A stretch of 64,000 nt of DNA. It comes from Symbiodinium natans. Taxonomy: Eukaryota; Sar; Dinophyceae; Suessiales; Symbiodiniaceae. The translations under genes and the position numbers were made by a program. The stretch's first letter is position 1, and each line of letters starts with the position of its first letter. A model generated the notes under the pieces. The model was given only the letters and a program-made list of their open reading frames with translations. It searched no databases and was not told the origin of the DNA. The stretch spans positions 1-64,000 of the forward strand of contig CAJNDS010000243.1 of the NCBI GenBank assembly GCA_905221605.1, in the 5' to 3' direction. Positions 54,915 through 64,000 of the stretch are shown one piece after another.

Positions 54915-57900
54915 ACTCTCTGTCCCTTGCTCCCACTCTTCGAACCAGCCTGCGCCAGGGACAGACGCTGCAATGGCCTGGGTGGAAGGCTGTGGGTGGG
55001 GGGGGAGGGGTGGTGGCCAGTTGCGGGGCCAGAACGCGGAGAACTATCGGTTGGGGGGGTGGGGGGTTCTGGTGTGGAACAGAGGCTGCAGCCGAGCAGC
55101 AGTCGCTTTGCTCGGCGCTGGATGCTGTCTCCCCACGACCATCCTCTACTCGTTTTTTTTGCAGGTTGGGGCTTGTGATGGCTTGTGGAGGTAGTGATAT
55201 TGTGTGGCAGGCGACTGATGGAGCTTCTGCTGGCATTCCGCCACTCACCCTGCAGTCTTTGAAATCTTCCGGTTCTACAGCTAGTTCTAGAGCTCTTAAG
55301 CCATTGAGTTCTCAAACTCATCCTTTAACACATCGTTCAACACATCCCCTGCCACCTTTTGAAACCTTGCTAAGCCTTTGAAAGCCTGAAGCCCAGGAGA
55401 CCCGTGGAGGACTCGGCGCCTCGGAGATCCAACGTCGGACCTGCTCAGGTCTGAATGGCCATTGGTCCATCAGTGACCCCCGTGCTTCCTTTTGCAGTTT
55501 TGGTTTTTGGGGGGACGCTTTTTGATTTCTGGAATCTAAGTTTCGGCGGGGCTTGCCAGCGTAGAGTCTCAGCGCTTGCAATGTTGAAAGGGCGGTTAAA
55601 AGCCTGTGGGTTATTCGGGAATGGTCCTACTTGTTCACAAGCGCGCTTGCTGCAGGCACCCCTTTCAGAACAACAGGCCCCTTACAACCCTGACGCCTTT
55701 GTGACTCAAAGTTCTCAACCCATGGCGGGAATCTCAATCTTGAGGGTCTTTATCCGAAATAGAATAGAAGGGAGCCATCTACCGAAATTTTTGCTCTTGT
55801 CGGTTCTGCTATCCGACCACGTCCTGCCTTCGCTGGGTATGCATGCAGGTGGAGACAAAAAGCCATCCACATAAATTCCTTCCTGCAAGTGTCAGGCAAG
55901 TGTCAGGCTGCTTCTTGGCGAAGGAAATTGACCGCTCGTGTGGGCTTCGACATGTTCCAACCCAGACACCTATTTTCCCAATTTTACTTCGTTGCGCTTC
56001 ATTACTGCGTGGGTCCTGGCGCGCCAGCACGCCGGCGGCCGCTTCACCGCCTCGGCGTGCCTGGAGCGCCTCATGGAGTTCACATGGCTTACTGGTTTAC
56101 GATGGTGTACGGTTGTAGGGTATTTGTGAGGTTGACATAATTAAAAACCCTTTCTTGACATCCCCAACACTTCTGACTCGCGGAGAGCCGTCTTGTTACA
56201 TCCTTAGAGAAGCCTTCAGGCTTTGCTTCATCTTGAATTCTGGAAATTGCCCTAAGGCCCCCGGCCAAACTCTTGGGGCCCAGTTCGAGGTGCAGCATCC
56301 TGGGCCGCCTCAACTGGTCACTGCTTTCACATCGGTCTCTCTGTTGGTAGAGGTCTATAGGTCTATGGGAATGAGGATTGCCTTGGGGGCTTTGGGGGCT
56401 AGGCGTAGGGAGCTCCTCTCGTCTTCAGGTCTTCCTTTTTGGGCGGCTTGGGAGAAATGGATGCGCACGCTGTTCAAAAATAGGTCTCCTTTCTTGGGCA
56501 AGCCCTGTTGCATAAGGAACACTACTCAAAAAGCGTTACCAGGTAAGGACTACCTGCCGGGGGATCCTGGCGTGGAACCCATATGGCAGGGCTTGCTTAT
56601 TGTTTGTGTTTAGGGACCCCATTTCGGCTAAATGAGCTGGCGAGTACAAAGGCATAGCCTAGTCTTTACACCCAATACTTGGATAACCTACAGCCCCAGG
56701 GCGCATATCGTGCCGTTTCAATGGTGCACAAGCACAAGCATTTAAAGGCAAACAATTGCAAGCACAGCAAATGACAAATGCAAAGGGTTGACCTCTGTGA
56801 CCTATTCGATGCTGCTGCAACAATGTTTACAAACGTGCTGAACTTGTACAAACTGCCAACCTTAAACCTGCACATTTTAGCACGCCAAAACGCGCCATAA
56901 CTTACTAAAAAAATTTAACCTGTAGATACCTGTAGAAATCTGGCCCAAGTGCCGAAGACATAGCTCGGATCCCGCGCGCAAGGCCCTCAAAAGGGCTCCG
57001 AAAGACAAGGAGGTCGGCAGAGCGTTGCCGCCTGGATCCCATGTGGCACTTAGTTTTGTCGACTTTGCACTCTCGCCCCTTGTTCAAACTGTTGCCTTTG
57101 GACTTTCTTCGAAGCCAGGATAACCCATGAGTCTTCCTCTACATAGCTGAGCCCTAGCAGGCACGACGAAACTCGAAAGATGCTCGTCAAAAGAGCAACC
57201 CACATGATTGTGCCCGTGTGGGCAAGTGACATGGAGCTTGACTCGATCGACTTGCTCACTCTGCGCTCACTGACTCACTCACCCAGCGACTTGAAATGGG
57301 CCATACTCTCTTTCCCATGAAGTGCAGTGCAGAAATCTCTGCGTGCATTGATCTGTCAAACTGTTGACATGCCTGTTGACATGCTTTCAGGTGCCCATGC
57401 GAAGACCTATGTTGAACGACTCATACGACAGGTCCGTGGTATCGAAAGCGTGGAACTTCTACAGGACATGAATGTCTAGCGAAAAAGAAGAACGTCTGAC
57501 TGCAAATAGATGTGACGCCCCCAATGTGCTGACTTTCTTCTTCCAGTGGAGCTCTGAGGCTTGGGCTCTCGGCCATCGGCAACCCAGGTGCACGTGCAGG
57601 AGCGAGCAAGACCATGATAACCTCAAGACACTTAGTTTTCGAGAGGGCTCCGGCTTGGAGGCTGTAGAGCATTCTCAGGACATACAGCTGCAGGGATTGA
57701 CAACTCAGCAGCACGGCTGCATGCATTCAATCCTTACTTAAGCCTTGCTCCTTACACTACACGGCTTGGGCCTGCTGCACCAAGTATGCCGAGTTGTTCT
57801 CTGTGCTTTCTCTGCGCTCTTCTTCAGTCTAGAGATGCCTGGAGGAGACGGACTCCAGATTTATCATAGAGAAGAACAAAAATGCAATCCAAACACGTCC

Positions 57901-58562
57901 TCAGAGCCAACCTGAACAAGGGCCCCAGGCTAACCATAAAATCGATGACGCCCCAGGGATCGCTGTGGCTCACCCCGAGGTCGTCCTCCTTGTCGGCCTC
58001 AGAGATTCGGTTAAGGTTAGGGTTGCTATATTTTTTGTAGGGCTTGCAGGTCTTAAGCTCTCAGACGGGCCTAGGGACCCCATGCTTTTTGGGTGAAGTG
58101 TGCTTTGGGCAGCACAGGGATAGGGGGTATTGGAATTGAGGGGTAAGGGAGCCTCAAGGGCTTTGGGTTTGAGGTTAGGGGCAGGGGAGCACTCGTACCG
58201 AAATGGCCTCTGAAAAGGGGATGTTTTTTGGGCTCTAGGTTTAAGCGAAGAATTCGGGACAGCTCCAGAACAATGCAAGTCACCTTGCTGAAAATTGAGC
58301 CCATCCCAGGACACCGAGTGCCGGACCTTTGACCTCGGTGAAACAGCTGAAGGGTGCCGTGATGTGCCGTGACTGCTGTGTCTGTAAGCACTCAACGTAG
58401 TCCTGAGTCTCTGCTTGACAAGCATCTATCTAGCTTGAACTGCTCTCCGTTCCCTGCAACTGAACCAATCATGTTCACCCAGATAGCTCCAAAACGCTTG
58501 TTAAGCCCTCGGGGTCAGTTGCCGGCATTTTGTTGGTCTGCACTTGCAGAGTTTGCTTTCTG
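54915..58562. other. Anonymous stretch with a G-rich patch
   Basis: Between 54994 and 55069 there are several runs of four or more G, capable of forming a G-quadruplex on the plus strand. No gene recognised elsewhere. Confidence 0.45.
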
Positions 58563-58606
58563 AAGACCCCCGCTCCCCCCGCCCCCCCCCCGCCCCCCGC
58601 CCTGCA
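58563..58606. repeat. C-rich low-complexity tract
   Basis: Several runs of C separated by single G or GCT. The frames through it are Pro or Gly runs. Confidence 0.85.
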
Positions 58607-60725
58607 CTTGCCGGCTGCGTCGGCGTTGGCTTGTTGGCTAATACTGTGCAACTCATTGCCCCTACTCGCAAGCAAAACATGACTTCAACAGAAGACCCGG
58701 CAGCTTTGGAAGCACCGGCTGAAGCGGCGGGTCCTGCCACGGAGCAAACTTGCTCAAGTGGAGCTTTCCCCAGGCAGGCAAGGGCATGCTTGCGAGTGGC
58801 TTTCCCGTGGTTTCTGGCAAAACAGTCAAGCAGTCCCATATTCACTTCTCTTGCGCCATGGTAGCAAACACCACAGTAAACCTCCTGAGGGATGTCCAGC
58901 CAGAACCGAACATTTTTCAAACATGAGCATGGGAATGTGTTGTAATAGGGGCTGGGGGCTTCGTATTCGGGGCGGGAATGTCAGGGCCCGATCCTGCTGC
59001 TGCTGGCGACGCATGAAGAGAACCTGCTCTGCTGTCTTGTGATTGGGGAGTATTCGGTGGAACGTCTTCTCAGGCCTGGGCTCAAATCCGACGAGTTGAA
59101 ATTCTGATTCCTATAGCAGTAAGTACTCGCAGAAGGACTTCAAAAAACACTCCGAGCCCTCGCCCGAAGCCCTTTTCAAAGGTTCCAAGTGGGGTTCTGG
59201 GCTTCCACAGGGCGCCTCATTGTAGAAGTCCACCTCGTTGAAGCTGCTGGCGACGTCTTTGCCCAACCACCTGAACAAATTTCGTTTCACAGCTCGAGAA
59301 AAGCGAGCGCCGCAAAGGAACATGTGGCGAGACGCCCTCTTATGCCACAGTCTGATTTTGATTTGCGTCATCGCCCTGAACTCCAACTCCAATTCTCCGA
59401 AAATCGGAGCACAAAGACACGAAGCCTTTGGGTCTTGTGGAGCGAAGGTGACGTTGTTCCGATTCGGCCTGCGGCCCTCCTCCTGTCCGCGTTTAAAAGC
59501 CCACTCAAGTTTTCCAACGTCCCTTTCTGCTCGGCTGAGACCGCTGCTCTGGACCGGCCCCACCCGGCCTCGCGAGGCCGAGTGCTGCTTAGGCGGTTTT
59601 TGGCTTGGACCTCGAAACCCTAAGCTCACCTTCGGCTTCCTCCGGAGTTCCCGACCACGGGGATAAGATGAAAGAGGCGTGCCTGAAGCGGCTCGCGTGG
59701 TGGTGGTGGGCGGGAGGGGGGGTTCGGGGGTCAGCGATGTGCATGTGCTCATGCAAGCTAGGCACCTTCTGGATCTATCGGAGTCTGTGAGTTCCAAAAG
59801 GGCTTGGGGACCAAACGGATGTGACCATTCAGGATCGTAAGCTTCACTCCAAAGCACAACGAAGCCATGGTAAGGCCATCGAAGCCCCAGGAGGCCTGGG
59901 CACCTCCCTGTTGCGTGGCTTCGGCCTTGCTAGCGAGCCAGCACGGAGGAATGGGTCAATCTTCAGTCCGAGACGTCCGAGAATAGAATTGGGTTTGCGA
60001 GTCAGGCGAAGGCGCAAGTTTCAAAAAGAAAAGCAGAAGTGAAAGAAGCAATGCAGCAACCTGAACAAAGCCCCAAAAATCTTGAGTTGTATCAGAGGGC
60101 TGCATGCCCCAGAGTCGTGCTGAAAGCGAGGCCAGCTTCACAGTTTCATTGCTTCTCCGGTTCGATGCAGATCTTATCGGGCCTGTAGGACGGTCGAAGA
60201 GATGGGGTCTGCGAGTTCCACAACGTGCCACAATTCGTTTCTGGCTTCGGGGCAACGAACCAATCCTCTTGTAGTCTATATTCTATGCAGTCACCCCGAA
60301 TCTCCGAAGCGGGAAGCGGCAGCGCCATGACAGGTGATAGGGTGCGGTCAACAGCGGGTAGCAAAACCGAAGCCTAGCTTCCCGGGCAGTCCCACTGTGC
60401 TCGTTTATGGATTCATGGACACTCTCTGCAACAGCGGGCTCCGCGCTAGTGCAGCACAGCCAGGCAACCCCTTCATCAGAGCTTGCCTCTAAGATTTCGG
60501 AACGGGTTTCTGAAAAGGCGGAAACTGCAAAAGGCTTTCAGGCCAGGTACGAACTTCGGCGTCCAGGCAGCACTAGCCACAAGCCCCATGCCCAAACCGC
60601 CCTCATCGATGTCATTGATCTGGACCCTACGAATGGACTTCCGTAGCCAGGAGACGATACAACATCTTCAGGACTTGGAAGCCCTCAATTGAGACCATTT
60701 GAGACCCTAAAAACCGCAAACCTTA
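58607..60725. other. Anonymous non-coding stretch
   Basis: The longest frame, 248 codons at 59857-59111 on the minus strand, overlaps 144- and 142-codon frames on the plus strand. It has no recognisable domain and no supporting start context, so no gene is called. Confidence 0.45.
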
Positions 60726-61105
60726 AATTCGCCTCGGCTTCCTGCCGAGAAGCGTCTGGAACAAGCAGAGCCGGATCGGGCCTCCTTCCCCTAACCCGTC
60801 CATGCAAAAAATTTCGTGACGGACCCCCCTCCCCCCCGGCCCTCCCGCTCTGTGGGACCCCCCTCATCGCTTGCAGGAGCTGCAAACCGATGCCGTGGAG
60901 GGTCCCGCCTGTCGGCGGGACCACAAAGGAAGCGCCTCAAAACGCGAAAAAGGCCCATACCCAACCCCAACCCGCCCCCCCACCCCCCACCCCCCTGAAC
61001 CTTGCTACAACCCCCCAACCTCCTTTTTTTAGCAGAAACCCTCTTTCCTCCTTTCCTGTCCTGGCTGCCGAGGCGGCGCGGGCAAGCGTTTACAATTTCT
61101 GTAAA
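60726..61105. repeat. Dispersed repeat, copy 2
   Basis: It matches 38239-38493 at both ends and in blocks such as gtgacggaccccc, cccgcctgtcggcgg and ctgccgaggcggcgcg. It is about 125 bp longer because of extra GC-rich sequence and a C-rich tract at 60962-61002. Confidence 0.8.
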
Positions 61106-64000
61106 GCCGCATGATACTAAATTTTGAGCCTGACCGGGGCGCCCAGCCGGTTTGCGGAAGTCCACATAGCATGTGCTGAGGGGTCGGCTGAGCCTGGGTA
61201 AACACGAGCAGCAGCTCATCCAAACCCTGAGTCAGTCATATCAGACCTACTTATAAGACAGCATCCGACTGTTCGTTTTCGAAATCAGGGCCCGAGCTTC
61301 CGATTGGGCATGCGCTCGGTGCAGCACCATCCTGAAGGGAATTCAGAGATGTCAGTGTGCAGCCTTCTGCATGACATTCACTCGCAGACCACACACTCCA
61401 CGCACTTCGACTGGAGTCACATCTGCCTTGGGAGGAGGCAACGCCCATGGCACCAACCTTGGCGGGAGCAAGTGCATCTACTCTGCTGCCAAGCGCCCTC
61501 TAATGGATATACCCTACCACATCAGCCCATGGTTTGCACCAAGATGGCACAGCAGGCCTCCAATGCTACAATGAAGACGAAGTCGTTTGTAGAACGTGAG
61601 TCTGCTCCTTGGGCGCTATGTCTTCATGTCAGCAAGTGCGCCAACAAGACATTGCCATGAGATTTGCCAAGCTGATAGATAGAAGCACAACAGTCACAAG
61701 GCCAAGGGTCGTCGTTGTGGCTGCAACAGTCACAGCAAGGCGCAGATGGCGGGCCCACTATACGGACAAACTAGGGCTTCAAAAACTGGACCAGGATTGG
61801 GGCGTGCAATGGACTTGCATCATGGCTTGGTAGCAATAGGATGCCCAGGGAATCGCTGTATTTTATTTTGGAGACCCTTATCTGATATGGATGAGCTGCA
61901 GCATCAGCGGACGGCACAAGATGCGCGAGACACGCGCCCGGACGAATGAACTTGCAAAAGGGAATTGCGAGTTGGAAAGCCTCAGGGACAGGTTCTACCT
62001 TGTCGTGAGAATGTTGACACAAATCTTGTTGAAGGACTCCTTGATTTATTTGTTGCTTCGACGGGATAGCTGTGAGAAAAAAGATCTCGAAGCAACTTAG
62101 GGATGGATATGTCGTAGCAGGCCCTGAAATTCACAAACCCGTGAGGGGTCCACCTCTAAAGCTCGAACTGAAGGCGAACCGCGGCGAACACTTTTTTGCT
62201 CGCATGTGTCCAGCTCTAACAGAGTCCCGCCATGTGGCAAGCGCGGCACGCTGGCAGAGGAAGCAAGCCTCGGTTGAGCGTAGCCGGCGGTTTGGGAGGT
62301 TGAAGGGTTTCAGATCGATCAACTTATGTCAGCGATTTACAAGTTTCAGGGTGTCGACAGTTAAGGATGGGATCTTGATGAGATCTTGAAGCCTGAGTGT
62401 GGCAGCCTTGCGCAAAACACTGAAGCGCTGTGACTATTCCGAAACCCCAGCGCCCCTGGAAGAACAGGTGTATCATTATGCAAACGGACCTGAGCCACAA
62501 CCCCAAACCCTGAGCCCAAGACCCTTCAACACCCTCCCACAGACGCGTGACAAGTGTGCCTACACTTGACACGTGTGCCTAAATCAAGCCACTGAACAGC
62601 AAAAAACCAAGCACCTCCAAAGCCCATCAAGGTTCATGAATGATCCCGTGAACAAAGCTGCACCTTGCCTGCCTATGGGGTTCCTGGCCCCCTGTTGATA
62701 AACCATTGACGCACGGCGCAAGACCGCACGGTGCAGCGTAGCACAGCACAAGACCTGTGCTCCGCACCCCAGCCCTCACTCCACAAAGCCCAACAAATAT
62801 CATAAGACCTAAACCACTAAATCCTACAAGCCCTCTAAACCTTTCCATCCTTTATAAGCCCGAGATGCTTCCAGAAACCGTTAACGCCTTTTTCTTGCGT
62901 TTTAGGCTAGCTAACCTACAAGAAAATCAAGAATCAACCGCTTGCAATGACCCAACGCCGAAGGTTGCAAGGCCAAGTGGCATCCTCTGCCCTCGCAGCG
63001 GCCAGCAGCCGCGCGGCCGCGCGCTGCTCGCGGCCCAGTCGCCGGGCCTCCTCCTCCGGTGCGGGGGGGGGGGGGGGGGTTGGAGGCACTTTGAGGCCGA
63101 AGCGAATTAAGTGATTAAGTCTAAGGCTAAAGTCCAGCCTTGATAGGATGTAATTCGAGGAGGGTTCGGGGGCTGAGTGTTGAGGGGCCTGCCAAGCAAC
63201 TTACTCAGAAAGATACTGAGGATGCTTGATGAAAAGTTCGAGAATCCATGCGCTACAGGTTTAACGATCTACGTGTTTAACAGTTTTGTAGGTCTTGGAG
63301 TTCTGTCCTAGGCTTTTGGGCGGCTAGAGGACGCTGAACACCGGAACATTTGGGCGAGGCGTGTCGAGGTTTCATGCTAACAGAGAAATGTACATGGCTG
63401 TTCGTTGCCTATGACGCAGCCCGGAGGGGACCGTGCACGGACGGATCGGGAATTCCACATGGGGCCTCGCACAAAGTCAAACTGAATGCACTCGAAGCAA
63501 ACCCTGCAGAGTAGTGGAAGTTTGAGTGTAACGGTGTAGCAGTGTAGCAGTGTAGCGGAAGCACGTGTTTGAAAAGATTTCATACAGAAGCAGCCAAGCG
63601 GAATGATCTCCTCCAGCTCGGCTTGTTCCTTCTGGCATTGTGGCAGCAGGCTGTGCCAGAACAGCACGATCCAGCGGGCCAACTGTAGCGAACGCCTCAG
63701 CGGCTCTGGCCTGTTCTATCCTGTTCTGCTCATTCTGTGCAGGGCGAGACCATGATGATGCTAAGTCTCTCAGAATTCATGTGCTGGCAATCATCCTGAA
63801 GCCACTCAAACCAACTCAAAAAACTCAAGCCTTCACACGCCGCGGCCAAACAAGAGCACATGCAGAGCGAGGCACGTCAATGCCAACCCTGGGCCACAAA
63901 GTGCCTGGCGGACAAAAAAGGGGCTTGGCTCTTTTGGCTCTTTTGTTGGTTTGCATCTGGGCGGGGCTTCAACTCTCTCAGAACAAATACGATCAGAGCA
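61106..64000. other. Anonymous stretch to the window edge
   Basis: Short frames only. Between 61280 and 62100 several moderately long plus frames follow one another in different phases, without a recognised protein. There is a run of 19 G at about 63063-63081 and a three-copy agcagtgt repeat at 63530-63556. Confidence 0.4.

Noticed and set aside
59111-59857. 248-codon minus frame as a host gene
   Set aside because: Two plus-strand frames of 140 codons overlap it, and no domain or composition signal supports it.

Overview
The window reads as nuclear DNA of a dinoflagellate. This is an inference from the copia-type element with dinoflagellate-style accessory domains, the very low gene density, the abundance of simple and foldback repeats, and degenerate TTTAGGG-like stretches. 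No rRNA, convincing tRNA, CRISPR array or intact host gene was found.

Positions 27-25530 are one complete, apparently young LTR retrotransposon of about 25.5 kb lying on the minus strand. It has two 686-bp LTRs that differ at only three positions, TG...CA ends, a perfect 5-bp target duplication (ACCTG), a primer-binding site resembling the anticodon arm of a tRNA with anticodon CUU, and a purine-rich tract next to the 3' LTR. Six very long ORFs follow one another from right to left. ORF1 (24720-19486) is Gag-like with coiled coils, a treble-clef-like cysteine cluster and two CCCH fingers. ORF2 (19546-17699) carries a DSG aspartic protease and the first half of a C5-methyltransferase-like domain. 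ORF3 (17702-14586) carries the second half of that domain, an integrase, and a 2OG-Fe(II)-oxygenase-like segment. ORF4 (14676-10609), ORF5 (10735-5369) and ORF6 (5426-1521) total 4444 residues and have no assigned function. No reverse transcriptase or RNase H motif was found in any of them. Every junction between successive ORFs is the same -1 step, so the six ORFs may be one polyprotein made by repeated recoding. Alternatively, they may be a single ORF broken by one-base losses, including assembly errors.

The element is also saturated, in coding and non-coding parts alike, with the word GATAG (consensus about GGGATAG) on its sense strand. This is a nucleotide-level pattern that nothing else in the annotation explains.

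From 25531 to 64000 the window is intergenic or intronic DNA with only short, unrecognisable ORFs. It contains a CA-rich satellite at the insertion site, a nested inverted repeat at 27616-27968, a degenerate AT-rich region to about 29080, and a terminal-inverted-repeat pair around 29320-29918. It also holds a palindromic MITE-like unit at 32519-32762, a dispersed repeat present at 38239 and 60726, a GGGCACTCC-type minisatellite at 48390, and a 1-kb GT/TGCG tract at 49862-50877. Two stretches (53676-54914 and 61280-62100) have several longer frames but no recognised protein.
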